Source: Ignavibacteria bacterium (GTDB taxonomy: Bacteria; Bacteroidota; Ignavibacteria; Tepidaquicellales; Tepidaquicellaceae). Taken from it: a DNA stretch of 64,000 nucleotides. A model generated the notes under the pieces. That model had not been told where the DNA came from. It saw only the letters and a list, made by a program, of their open reading frames with translations, and ran no database searches. The position numbers were made by a program, and so were the translations under genes. Of this stretch, positions 28,659 through 37,927 are shown piece by piece. The DNA lies in NCBI GenBank assembly GCA_041649015.1, contig JBAZNU010000002.1, forward strand, positions 248,001 to 312,000, given 5' to 3'. Position 1 is the stretch's first letter, and every line of letters begins with the position of its first letter.

Positions 28659-31600
28659 TTATTTCTTTTTTTGAAAAAGTGTTTTTGATACAGATGACCA
28701 TTCATATTTTCCTTCTTTCAATTCTTTATAAAACTTTTCTGGTTCTTTCCAGCTTGGTATAAGTTTATAAATAAGAGCCATATTTAGAATTACTCCATCA
28801 TCTATATCCGGCTTAAATTCTGTATCAATTACTTCTTGAATATCTTTTTTAAATATTTCAATTTCATCTAATAAATCTTCAACTCTGGAGATTTCTGTTT
28901 CAATTTTTCTTTTTTCCGTTCCAAAAGAAGTATTACGTTTAATGATTAAATCCTTTAGCTTAGCATTTTCAAGTTGTAATTTAGGAATTATATATTTCTG
29001 AATTAATGAATATAGAGATTCGTTCGTAAATTTTAAATTATAAATATAAAATCCATAGTTTTTTTTCTTCGATTGTAACAACCAGTATGTTGGTCGCTTT
29101 TTATACATGGGTAAATGCCAATCAATAAAGAACTCTCTGCTTAAGAATTTTCTTAATACCTCTATAGGATTGTCAGTTGTTCCTCGATTAATTGTTTCAA
29201 CAATTTCTAATGCTTTTTTATCATTCAGTATTATTTCAAGTGAGTTATAAATATTTTTTGGAAGGTCGTCAGCATGCCCTTCATCTAAAACACAAATTCC
29301 ATCATCGTCAGCTTTTACTTCTTTATAATCAAATCGTCCCATTAAAATTCCGATTGCATAAGATATCCACCTTACCGCCAGTTCGTATTTTTCTTCAGGT
29401 CTTTCTAATTTATTTGTAATTATATAATTACACACCGTATCCGGATGAAAACCGGAGGCAAGACAAATTTCCTCTAAAGTTAGAAATCTTAATATTTTTC
29501 TAGAAATTTTTAAATTATTTTTATTTTCACTGTTTTCATCTTCAATATCATCTTCATTAACTACTTCAGAAGTCTGTTTTAATACTTCAGAGGGAATATG
29601 TTTTTTTAAATAATATATTTCAATTTTTTCTAAACTTTTGTTCTTTATATCATTAATATTATCCATATCTCCTGGTAGTTTTCCAAAATCTTCTTCTATA
29701 CTTTTAATATCTTTGGTCGAAACATTAAATAATTTATAGCAATATTTACTTATTTCGGTTTCATATTTTAATAGTTTCATCTCAAATTCTAATGCTTCGA
29801 TTAATCCTGAAGTCCAGTCGGTCGGATTTACAAAATTCCAACTTAATTCATCTTTATCAACTAAAGATTTCATTATATCTACACAATTTTGAACAGATTG
29901 TTTGAAGTTAATAATATTATATGTTGAAGAATTTATATCCGGAACTGGTAATCGAGACAAATCACCGACTTGATAATTCACAGTAGGGCTTATAAGTTTT
30001 ATTAAAAAAGATAGAAGTTTAGAGTTCAACAATCCAATTAGTACTATGTTATCAATTTTTTGGGGATATATTGTAGAACCAGCTACATCGAAAATAAAGC
30101 CAATAGGTAAAAATCTTACACTTAAATTACTTATTGTTAAAAATGAGTAGGTTGCCCCTTCCTTATAATATAAATCAACATTTTTAATAATACGTGACCA
30201 CGATTTATAAAGATAAGATGCCCACTCTTTTAATTCCTTCCCGTCTTTTTTCCAATTTATAAGATACTCTTGATTACCATACCATTTTCTAACTTCTCCT
30301 CCTTTCATATAAGGATACCATTTTTTATCAGATTTTAATGATTCCTCCTTATCGTGACAATTAAAGAAAATATTATTCTTATCTACCTCCCACCATAACC
30401 TTAAAAACCTAAAATTGTCTGATGTAGCAAGCCCTTGCCTTGCAATAGCAACATCTGACAATAATTTCTTTGAAAATAAATTTCTTATCCCATCACTTAT
30501 CCAATAAACAAAAGGCCAAGAAGGAATAATTTTTAATTTAGATTGGTCAATAATATAATAATTTATATATTGGTTGTCAGATTTATTCAACAATAATTTT
30601 AGTCCATTTAAAAAAGCTACTTGTTTTTCAACATCTTCTTCGCTAACGACTCTAAAATATACTCCATTTCGTTTTGAGTTATCTTTTATTTTTTTCTGTA
30701 ATGCATACATTACGAATCCTTGAGCTGTCTTATTCGCTACTTCGAATTCTGTCTTTGTTCCTAAATGGACTAGTGTTTCTATCTGAGTTTCTTCAATTAT
30801 TCTTTTTCTTATCTCCTCATTTGAACTTGTAAACATAAATGTGTGAATAGTAACAAGCCCGAGAAAACCGTCAAATGTTACAGAATCAATACATCTATCA
30901 ATAAAACATGTGTATAAATCGCCGGATTTTTTTTCATATATTTCTTTTAAATCTTTACTTAGATATTCCGGCCAATTTCTCTTACCACTATAAGGTGGAT
31001 TCGAAACTATTATATCATGCTTTTTGATTAACGCATCAATTAAATTTATTCCTTTTACTGATTCACCCGCAATAAACGCTCCAGTTTTTTCTTTATTGGA
31101 TTCCGAAAATTTAAACAATGCTTCTCTAATTTCTGTTTTTACATCTTCCCATATAATTTTCCTATCAATTTGAAGGTCTAATTCCATTTGCTTAGTTTTT
31201 TTTCCATCACTGAACAAATCATATTGGTATATTTTTTCAAGAGTTACTTTTTCTTTTTCAACAAAAGATTCAACTAATTCTTCAATTTTTAATAATGAAC
31301 CTAAATAATAAGCTTTATTAAATACCGGTAGAATTTGTAAAAGTAGTTTTTTTGTTATTTCATGTTCTACTGGAAGTTCTTTAACAAATTTATTGAGTAC
31401 ATCTTCAGAAAACGGGGGAATATCGGTATAAGTCAGGTTATATTTTCCAAGAGATATGTTTTTATTTATTGATTTTGCTTTTAAATAAAGCGATAAAGCA
31501 GAAAGCTGAATTGCTCTGAGGTCTATATCAATCCCATAGATATTATACTCAATAATAAATTGCGGAATTTGATTTAAATCTTTGACTGATACTTCCTTTA

Positions 31601-32588
31601 ACCAACCATCATTTCCTGCATTATTAATTTCTTCGAGATACATTTCGTAAAAAATATCAAATGCATACATTCCGAAATGCATTGTTCCACAAGCCGGATC
31701 AAGAAGAGTAATATCACAAACTTTTTTAAGAGGAATTAAATCATTATCTTGTTCATTAGGAACAAAATACTGCATCTTTTCTCTCAATTTTGAATTAGGA
31801 TGCATTCTAATCCAAAGTCTTCCAAGTGTATTTTCAACAAGAAATTTTACTATCCATTTAGGAGTGAAAATCTGAGTTGCTGCCGGAATATCTCTTAATC
31901 CTAGCTTTTTCTTTTCTTTGTATATTTTATTAAATACTTTTTCTTTCTCATCTTCTATAAAATACTGATAAACCCATCCTATTACCTCATCTTCTTTCCA
32001 AATATCTTTCAATGAGTCTTTGTTTAATATCTCAAATAAATTCCTTAATGTTTTTTCTTGAGGAAATAATAAAGAACAAATATTTTCAGGATCAAACAAA
32101 ACTTTTATCTCTTCATCTTTCGATAAATCAGTAAAAAGCCAATTTAAAAATCTTTCATAAGATTCATATACTTTTCCTTGCTTCCAGATTTTTTCTATTT
32201 CCGGATTATCAGCCAAATAGAATTTAAAATTGTTGGATTCAAAAGCCCTTGAGAAGGATTGCTTAATAATCTTTCGTTCTTCCATCATTTTTAAAGCAAC
32301 AAACCTGTTAAGGTAAGTAAAAGCATATTCTTTAACTATTGAAGACATTATTTCAATAGTTTTTTTCCCTGTACTGACCTGAATATTAAAATATTCCTCG
32401 AGTTTTTCTCTTATTTCGTAATCTTTTAAAAACTTTTTTAGATTAGGTAAAGAAGAAATATTTTCAAAACTACCATCAGATTTAATTCCAAATGTACCTT
32501 CTAATTGAGTTAAACAATCTTCAATCAAAATTGCTTTTGATTCATTAATAAATCCTGAACTTTTAATTATTTCTTGAATATTAGCCAT
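28659..32588 (-). CDS. pglX: PglX (BrxX), BREX type 1 adenine-specific DNA methyltransferase
   Basis: 1309 residues. Class I N6-adenine methyltransferase motifs: SAM-binding motif I LLDPACGTMHFG (295-306) and catalytic motif IV NPPY (530-533). The long C-terminal half probably carries target recognition, including an HTH-like stretch TLEEICLASGFHPDTV. PglX marks host DNA at a non-palindromic site so that BREX spares it; in type 1 systems it methylates one strand. It begins 2 bp after brxB. The position between brxB and brxC is unusual: brxC normally comes first. Confidence 0.96.
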   Translation of the reverse strand: MANIQEIIKSSGFINESKAILIEDCLTQLEGTFGIKSDGSFENISSLPNLKKFLKDYEIREKLEEYFNIQVSTGKKTIEIMSSIVKEYAFTYLNRFVALKMMEERKIIKQSFSRAFESNNFKFYLADNPEIEKIWKQGKVYESYERFLNWLFTDLSKDEEIKVLFDPENICSLLFPQEKTLRNLFEILNKDSLKDIWKEDEVIGWVYQYFIEDEKEKVFNKIYKEKKKLGLRDIPAATQIFTPKWIVKFLVENTLGRLWIRMHPNSKLREKMQYFVPNEQDNDLIPLKKVCDITLLDPACGTMHFGMYAFDIFYEMYLEEINNAGNDGWLKEVSVKDLNQIPQFIIEYNIYGIDIDLRAIQLSALSLYLKAKSINKNISLGKYNLTYTDIPPFSEDVLNKFVKELPVEHEITKKLLLQILPVFNKAYYLGSLLKIEELVESFVEKEKVTLEKIYQYDLFSDGKKTKQMELDLQIDRKIIWEDVKTEIREALFKFSESNKEKTGAFIAGESVKGINLIDALIKKHDIIVSNPPYSGKRNWPEYLSKDLKEIYEKKSGDLYTCFIDRCIDSVTFDGFLGLVTIHTFMFTSSNEEIRKRIIEETQIETLVHLGTKTEFEVANKTAQGFVMYALQKKIKDNSKRNGVYFRVVSEEDVEKQVAFLNGLKLLLNKSDNQYINYYIIDQSKLKIIPSWPFVYWISDGIRNLFSKKLLSDVAIARQGLATSDNFRFLRLWWEVDKNNIFFNCHDKEESLKSDKKWYPYMKGGEVRKWYGNQEYLINWKKDGKELKEWASYLYKSWSRIIKNVDLYYKEGATYSFLTISNLSVRFLPIGFIFDVAGSTIYPQKIDNIVLIGLLNSKLLSFLIKLISPTVNYQVGDLSRLPVPDINSSTYNIINFKQSVQNCVDIMKSLVDKDELSWNFVNPTDWTSGLIEALEFEMKLLKYETEISKYCYKLFNVSTKDIKSIEEDFGKLPGDMDNINDIKNKSLEKIEIYYLKKHIPSEVLKQTSEVVNEDDIEDENSENKNNLKISRKILRFLTLEEICLASGFHPDTVCNYIITNKLERPEEKYELAVRWISYAIGILMGRFDYKEVKADDDGICVLDEGHADDLPKNIYNSLEIILNDKKALEIVETINRGTTDNPIEVLRKFLSREFFIDWHLPMYKKRPTYWLLQSKKKNYGFYIYNLKFTNESLYSLIQKYIIPKLQLENAKLKDLIIKRNTSFGTEKRKIETEISRVEDLLDEIEIFKKDIQEVIDTEFKPDIDDGVILNMALIYKLIPSWKEPEKFYKELKEGKYEWSSVSKTLFQKKK

Positions 32589-32590
32589 AT

Positions 32591-33169
32591 TTATTTATTA
32601 TAAATATTTACATGATAACTACCGGGTGGTTGATCAAATAAATCCATAAAATAAAGAATATTATCTTTCAACGAACCAGGGTAAAATAAAACACAAGGGA
32701 TATCTGTTTTACCTTTCATATAGTCCAATAGCACAGATATTTTATATGCATTCGGTGCGAATACTCCTGCGCGATATAGAAATACTATTGTATTATTTTT
32801 TGATATTTTATTAAGCTTCTCTTCTAAAAGTTTTGTTATTGGAGTATAGTCTGGATCAGATAAAATAACATTTAAAGATTCCTGAGCTCTTTCAAATTTG
32901 AATTCTTTTTCTTCATTTGAGAGTGACTCTATTCCTCCTTCATTTGATATGGATTCATAATATAAGTCAGCTAAAGATATTAATTCAATGTTTTTGCTTT
33001 TATTATTCAGACGTGTTGCTAATAGTTTGATTTCCTTTCGCATTTCAAATTCCAAATTAGGTTCATATCTAAAAATTGCAAAAGGTAAATCGTGGTAAGG
33101 ACTTATAGCAATCTTATCAAAAGATAAATCCTTTTCTAATTGTTCAAGTTGTTCTCTTAATGATGACAT
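32591..33169 (-). CDS. brxB: BrxB (DUF1788)
   Basis: 192 residues, normal length. DUF1788 features include the opening LEQLEKDLSFDKIAISPYHD, a central VFLYRAGVFAPNAYKISVLL and the late VLFYPGSLKDNILYFMDLFD. BrxB is a small core protein of type 1 BREX needed for methylation and defence; its biochemical role is not well defined. It overlaps brxA by 26 bp and is followed after 2 bp by pglX. Confidence 0.95.
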   Translation of the reverse strand: MSSLREQLEQLEKDLSFDKIAISPYHDLPFAIFRYEPNLEFEMRKEIKLLATRLNNKSKNIELISLADLYYESISNEGGIESLSNEEKEFKFERAQESLNVILSDPDYTPITKLLEEKLNKISKNNTIVFLYRAGVFAPNAYKISVLLDYMKGKTDIPCVLFYPGSLKDNILYFMDLFDQPPGSYHVNIYNK

Positions 33170-33944
33170 TTACAACTTCCTCAAATGATTTTTCAAAAAA
33201 ACTAACTTTAAATATATTGCTTATTTCTTCATACCATAAATATTTTTGTTGATGTGCTTCGAGAAATAAATGTCGTAATTCAATTTCGTTTAAAAGAAAG
33301 AACTTCCAATAATCATGTTTCAGTATTTTTTCTCCAGAAAAACCTTCAGTATGAATAAAAAAAGAAATATAATAAAATGCCGGAAGCTGAATGAAAGTTG
33401 GAGCAATGGTTCTTTTCACTTTCCCTTGTAATATACCGAATCCTGCTAAAGCATTCAATAAACCTGTTACTACTCCACCCAAGACACTTTCAGTCCAATT
33501 AACATTGATATCACCTGAACTAATTGCATCCCTAATGAAATTACTTGTTCCATTTGATGTAACTTCCAAAATACCTTGCTCATATCGCGGTAGTAGATAG
33601 TTATTAATAAAGTAAGGTATAAAGGGTTCATTAAGAGCAGTGTAAAAGTAAAGTAGCTGTGTTAAAATCTCATATGGTATATTTGCTTTATCAAGTATTT
33701 GTAAATATTTCCAATGACCTTCCGGATAAGCCCTGATATATCTTGGTAAAAATATAAAATCAAGGAAATCCTTTCTTCGTCTATAACTCTTTTTTGCTAA
33801 GACATTTTCATGAACTAATTTTTTACGCAAATCAAGTTCAGGTAGTTCATCTGTCCAATTCCGCAAAAGCTCAAGGGAATCCTCGATCGCTGCTCCGGCA
33901 CGTTTTAAATTGGAATTATATTTTTTCTCAGTAATATTCTTCAT
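33144..33944 (-). CDS. brxA: BrxA (DUF1819), NusB-like BREX protein
   Basis: 266 residues against about 200 for many homologues. DUF1819 signatures: ENVLAKKSYRRRKDFLDFIF, FLPRYIRAYPEGHWKYLQIL and LYFYTALNEPFIPYF. BrxA is a DNA-binding protein with a NusB-like fold and is usually the first gene of the type 1 operon, as here. About 277 bp upstream lies a divergent gene (34222), so the BREX promoter should be in 33945..34221. I did not find a BrxR-type regulator. Confidence 0.93.
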   Translation of the reverse strand: MKNITEKKYNSNLKRAGAAIEDSLELLRNWTDELPELDLRKKLVHENVLAKKSYRRRKDFLDFIFLPRYIRAYPEGHWKYLQILDKANIPYEILTQLLYFYTALNEPFIPYFINNYLLPRYEQGILEVTSNGTSNFIRDAISSGDINVNWTESVLGGVVTGLLNALAGFGILQGKVKRTIAPTFIQLPAFYYISFFIHTEGFSGEKILKHDYWKFFLLNEIELRHLFLEAHQQKYLWYEEISNIFKVSFFEKSFEEVVNVIIKRTT

Positions 33945-34221
33945 TAATTATCTGCATCTAATTAAGATACATATATTATGAAATTTAGCAAAAATAGCAT
34001 TCAATTATAATTCAATTAAAATTCTTTATTTTTGAATTTTAAATAGAACGCAATGATTTATTTATAGATTATTCTTTAAAATTTACCTTATTGTCAGAAA
34101 TTTATAACCTCCTGATAATTTATCAGTTAAATTAAACTATAATATATGTATTTTACAGTAAATAAACATAATCGATACAATTAAAAGCTAATTTTAAAAT
34201 TATTATAAGAAAGGATATTCT

Positions 34222-34521
34222 ATGGAAGATAATGAAAAAATAATAGAACAATGTATTGACGATATTATTAGTACGATGAATGAAGATTTAAGCCTAGAAA
34301 TTGTTGAACAATTAAAAAGTGATTATAGAACTAGAATAGAAGATAGAATCAATATTGCAATTTTAGATAATATTCCTAAAGAGAAACAAAAAGAATTTGA
34401 AAATCTCTTAGACACTGAAGATGAAGATAAAATACAAGACTTTTTATTTAAAAACGTTCCTAATTTTGGTGGAGTGGTAATTAATGCGATAAAGGAATTT
34501 AGACAATTGTATATAAAATAA
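34222..34521 (+). CDS. Small acidic protein, DUF5663-like
   Basis: 99 residues, all-helical in appearance. The C-terminal half (EKQKEFENLLDTEDEDKIQDF, then NVPNFGGVVINAIKEFR) has the pattern of DUF5663 proteins, which are short helical proteins of unknown role. GAAAGGA precedes the ATG. It is divergent from the BREX operon and 86 bp upstream of another unknown gene on the same strand. The family call is tentative. Confidence 0.65.
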   Translation: MEDNEKIIEQCIDDIISTMNEDLSLEIVEQLKSDYRTRIEDRINIAILDNIPKEKQKEFENLLDTEDEDKIQDFLFKNVPNFGGVVINAIKEFRQLYIK

Positions 34522-34607
34522 TTAATAATAATAATTTAATATATATTTTTGGGCTAAATATTAGCTCTATACTTTTAAAAAATTAAACAAAATAAAAGGG
34601 AGTATCT

Positions 34608-35216
34608 ATGAATAATGTTGATCTAATTGAGGTAAGCATAAATAATGCTATAAGTGAAAGTGGTTCAGAATCTAGTTATATAGTAGACATAAAAATCAAT
34701 ATAAATGGAAATATTTACAATGAATCAAAAAATATTAAAGAAAAAGTGAATGCCTATAGTGTTCATCCAGTAAAAAAAAGATTATTAGATGATATAAAAT
34801 TTGAAGAGATTGACGGGCATGGTGGTATTGTTAGAATAACAATAATATATTATACAAAAGCATATGATTATTTCTCAGAGGCAAAATTTTTTGATGTTCT
34901 TTTTAACAGGGGTGATTGTGAATATGTTAAAAGTTATTACCTAAACGAAAGAAAACAAACACCAATATTGAAGATGGTTACTGAAAATAAACAAGATTTA
35001 ATCAAATTATTCGAAAAAATTATTGAAAGATTTCCGTCAGGAAGACTTACTTCCTATCTATTAGATAATAATCATATTAATACTGATGAAGTAAAAAAAG
35101 AATTGAATTATTTTATTGAAGGAAAAGATTCAGATAGGAGATATACTGATGAACAATCCAAAAAAGATGCTGAAGAATTTTTAAAAGAATTAAATAATAT
35201 AGAGAATATAGCATAA
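34608..35216 (+). CDS. Unknown protein, 202 residues
   Basis: Not recognised. The N-terminal 70 residues look beta-rich (YIVDIKININGNIYNE); the C-terminal third is helical and charged (DRRYTDEQSKKDAEEFLKEL). GGGAG lies before the ATG. It sits between BREX and Shedu in the defence block, so a defence-related or regulatory role is possible but unsupported. Its stop codon falls 2 bp before the left copy of the 16-bp repeat flanking the Shedu gene. Confidence 0.65.
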   Translation: MNNVDLIEVSINNAISESGSESSYIVDIKININGNIYNESKNIKEKVNAYSVHPVKKRLLDDIKFEEIDGHGGIVRITIIYYTKAYDYFSEAKFFDVLFNRGDCEYVKSYYLNERKQTPILKMVTENKQDLIKLFEKIIERFPSGRLTSYLLDNNHINTDEVKKELNYFIEGKDSDRRYTDEQSKKDAEEFLKELNNIENIA

Positions 35217-35217
35217 T

Positions 35218-35233
35218 AGAGGTACTTTGATAC
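35218..35233 (+). repeat. Left 16-bp direct repeat flanking Shedu
   Basis: AGAGGTACTTTGATAC, identical to 36389-36404. In the right copy it forms most of the Shedu terminator; here the 3' stem half is missing (ACATC in place of ACCTC). Confidence 0.75.
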
Positions 35234-35302
35234 ATCATTGTGAAATATAAAATATTATGGGTGTAAGTGATAATTTGGATAAATTAGATTTGGAATAATA
35301 AA

Positions 35303-36331
35303 ATGGCAACGATAAAAAGAACTGATAGCGGAATTGAGTATCTTTTCGGATTACTTAAAGTAAAGACGAAAACGCTTACGCGAGTTGCCTTTTGGAAGAT
35401 TCCTCGTAAGGCACACCAAGAGGATATTTGCTTAAAAATTGGAAGATATAGCAAAAATAATTTTGCACCAGATACACCTGAAGTTGAAAATCCCAAAAGT
35501 GAATTGACTTTAGACAATGAGGAATTTCAAAATTTGCTTGCGTTTTTATCAGAAAACTACGAGCCGTTCAAAAAGGGAGTTAAGGAATATATTCCAATTG
35601 ATGAAAAGTTTGACCATCAACAAGTTAAACATTTAAAGGCAATTTTTGCTGATCCAGACAAACAGAAAGTTTTAGACTTTATCGCGAAGAATAATATCTT
35701 ACCGGAAGATCTCATCGCTAGTTTACAAAATCAAACAAGAATAAATGCAGTCAGAGAATTCGAGAATATGCTCAACCAAAATTTAGTTGAACAAAAATGG
35801 CAAGAATGGTTGAAAAATAATGACTGGGTGCTTGGGAGCGAATTCGTAAGGATTTTAGACGAGAGAGAAATTGATACCGAAAACATAACAGATTATTTAA
35901 TGCAAGCTTATGATGGTTTTTTGGATATCATCGAAATCAAACGACCCGAAGGCAGTTTGAGGTATTGGGCCGACTCGCAAGACCATGGGAACTATGTGCC
36001 GTCAGCCGACTTAACCAAAGCTATCACGCAAGCAACGAAATATATTTACGAGGTGGAGCGTGAAGCAAATAGTATTAAATTCTTGGAACGAGTTGGTAAT
36101 GTTAAAACGATAAAACCACGCTGTATATTGATTTTTGGAAGATCATATAATTGGAACAATGAACAAAGAGAAGCTTTTCGAATTTTGAATTCTAGCTATC
36201 ATAATTTATCGATAATGACCTACGACCATGTTTTGAGTAGAGCCAAACGGATTATAGGAATTAACGATACCGAGGAAACAAATCAAAATACAGGCATAGG
36301 AGAAATTGAAGCTGACGATTTTCCATTCTAA
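35303..36331 (+). CDS. sduA: Shedu-family anti-phage nuclease (SduA, DUF4263)
   Basis: 342 residues. The C-terminal DUF4263 domain (about 165-325) has the Shedu PD-(D/E)xK core: DGFLDIIEIKRPEG, with the ExK residues after the conserved Asp, preceded by KNNDWVLGSEFVRILDERE and followed by ADLTKAITQATKYI. Single-gene Shedu systems cut DNA and protect against phage. The variable N-terminal region (1-160) probably senses the trigger. Base composition is visibly less AT-rich than in the genes on either side. The gene is bracketed by 16-bp direct repeats and ends in its own terminator, consistent with arrival as a cassette. Confidence 0.9.
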   Translation: MATIKRTDSGIEYLFGLLKVKTKTLTRVAFWKIPRKAHQEDICLKIGRYSKNNFAPDTPEVENPKSELTLDNEEFQNLLAFLSENYEPFKKGVKEYIPIDEKFDHQQVKHLKAIFADPDKQKVLDFIAKNNILPEDLIASLQNQTRINAVREFENMLNQNLVEQKWQEWLKNNDWVLGSEFVRILDEREIDTENITDYLMQAYDGFLDIIEIKRPEGSLRYWADSQDHGNYVPSADLTKAITQATKYIYEVEREANSIKFLERVGNVKTIKPRCILIFGRSYNWNNEQREAFRILNSSYHNLSIMTYDHVLSRAKRIIGINDTEETNQNTGIGEIEADDFPF

Positions 36332-36387
36332 GCATGTTCACCGTAAAATCTTACGTCCAATTAAAGAATATTGAGCCTAAAGTAACA

Positions 36388-36417
36388 AAGAGGTACTTTG
36401 ATACCTCTTTTGTGTTT
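36388..36417 (+). terminator. Terminator of the Shedu gene, containing the right 16-bp repeat
   Basis: GAGGTA and TACCTC form a hairpin around a 6-base loop, followed by TTTTGTGTTTT. The segment 36389-36404 is identical to 35218-35233 upstream of the gene. Confidence 0.75.
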
Positions 36418-36813
36418 TCGTGCGTTATAGGGCAATTTTTAGCCTCTGGTAATGTGTTATTTGCACATACTAAGTCTATAATTGCCTAATGATTCAAAAA
36501 GTATATGTGCTTGGAATAATACTCGCAAAATAATTTACGAATTTTGTCAATAATAAAATCACCGAACTAATCAATTCAAGAGTCTCATTTCCGAAAACGA
36601 AAAATATTATATATATAAAAATAAGGAAAAGTATGAAGCGAATCATATAATTAATGATTTCTTTTTTTTAATACGTAAATAATTATCAAAAGCAATATAA
36701 TGTTAATATTATTCTGATTTTTTATTCTTCTTATTAAATTCAGGATTTCGATCATAATGTTAGTTTAAGATTTATTAGCTATATTATATCAAACAGGAAA
36801 ATAATTGCAAGTA
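36418..36813. other. AT-rich intergenic region
   Basis: About 400 bp between the convergent Shedu and primase-like genes. I see no ORF with a ribosome-binding site, no RNA structure and no repeat. Confidence 0.4.
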
Positions 36814-36846
36814 AAAAGCCCTGTCAAGAGGATAACAGGGCTTTTA
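36814..36846 (-). terminator. Terminator of the primase-like gene
   Basis: AAAAGCCCTGT and ACAGGGCTTTT form an 11-bp stem with a 10-base loop. On the minus strand it is followed by TTTTTAC, directly after the stop codon at 36849. Confidence 0.85.
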
Positions 36847-36848
36847 GT

Positions 36849-37631
36849 TTACAAAAGAGACTTAATATCTTCTTCTGTGAGCTCAGATACTTTTTTATCA
36901 ATCTGGGGTGCTTGTATAAAAAGGTTCTTAGATAGTCTGATGACGATATTGTCAGGTTCAGAATGAAGTAAAAGAATATGCTTAAATGCTTTAAGCTGTC
37001 TTTCCTGTTCTTCAGTCATTGACTTAGCCATTAAAGCTACGGTGTTAGGATATCCGATTGATAAAAGATGAAAAACATCAAAAGTGCTTGGTACTAAGAT
37101 AGCGAACGGTTCTTTTACCCTGTGAATGTTATAAACAGTTCGTTTAAAATTCTTAGGGAAAAGCCAATTTCCTGTTTTATTGTCATAAGCAATGTAACCA
37201 GTATGATTTCCGTTTTCATCAAAAACCTTAAAAGCAATTTTACCGGCAAATATACTTTTTTGCCTGACAATACCTACTTCATACTCTTTCGCGATTTCTT
37301 CTGTAATCCCGTAAGGCTCTAACATCTTATGATGTTCAAGTAAGAGATTAGGAAGTTCTTTCTTTTGTTCTTGAGCCTGTGATTGAAATTGAGTTTTGAT
37401 TTCAAGCGCGGCTGTCCTTAAATCAATTTCTTTTATATTAGAAAGAAAGTTTATTACTGAGCCTTTGTTTTGACCTTTAGGTTCAAAGAAAAGGTTCTTA
37501 GAGACATTGATAATAAAGCCATCTCCTTTTAATTCCCCGTTATCCTGTTGATAGGGGATATTAAGCCAGTCCAATAAATCTTTGAAAGGAACTGTGCTTA
37601 TTTCTGCGAAATTAAGATATGTGTTTGACAA
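36849..37631 (-). CDS. Degenerate DnaG-like primase/TOPRIM protein
   Basis: 260 residues with a TTG start chosen because AAGGAG lies 9 bp upstream. Residues about 15-80 follow the CHC2 zinc-ribbon pattern of DnaG (LLDWLNIPY, GELKGDGFIINVSKNLFFEPKG, then GSVINFLSNIKEIDLRTAAL) but lack the metal-binding Cys and His residues. Residues about 95-240 resemble a primase core/TOPRIM region (GKIAFKVFDENGNHTGYIAY, then ILVPSTFDVF) without the clear Glu and DxD acids. It is probably a non-catalytic relative of plasmid primases, working in replication or transfer of the plasmid-like module. It has its own promoter and a hairpin around its ribosome-binding site. Confidence 0.65.
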   Translation of the reverse strand: MSNTYLNFAEISTVPFKDLLDWLNIPYQQDNGELKGDGFIINVSKNLFFEPKGQNKGSVINFLSNIKEIDLRTAALEIKTQFQSQAQEQKKELPNLLLEHHKMLEPYGITEEIAKEYEVGIVRQKSIFAGKIAFKVFDENGNHTGYIAYDNKTGNWLFPKNFKRTVYNIHRVKEPFAILVPSTFDVFHLLSIGYPNTVALMAKSMTEEQERQLKAFKHILLLHSEPDNIVIRLSKNLFIQAPQIDKKVSELTEEDIKSLL

Positions 37632-37691
37632 GGTACAATACTCCTTATTTTAAGTTTATTTTATTGTACCATATAGCAAAAGAAATAGCAA
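37632..37691 (-). promoter_or_regulatory. Promoter and RBS-flanking inverted repeat of the primase-like gene
   Basis: Read on the minus strand: -35 TTGCTA (37686-37691), a 17-bp spacer and -10 TACAAT (37663-37668). A 9-bp inverted repeat (GGTACAATA, 37632-37640, with TATTGTACC, 37662-37670) has one arm over the -10 and the other between the ribosome-binding site and the TTG start. It could act as a DNA operator or as an mRNA hairpin. Confidence 0.65.
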
Positions 37692-37927
37692 ACTTTGTGA
37701 TGCTATTCCTAATGCTTTAAGTAAGTCTAACAATTAAGAAAAGTTTGTGGGACTAACTCGTCTTAACCGCAATTTTGAGCAAGTCCTTCTTCCCATATAT
37801 CCCAAGCCCCCTAAGGCATTACACCAAAAGGGCGTGCAAATGAATAGTTGAATATACGGTCATAATACTCAATCTTAAAAGTACTACCAAGTCAAGCAAC
37901 ACATTTCAGACTTACATATTTAATATA

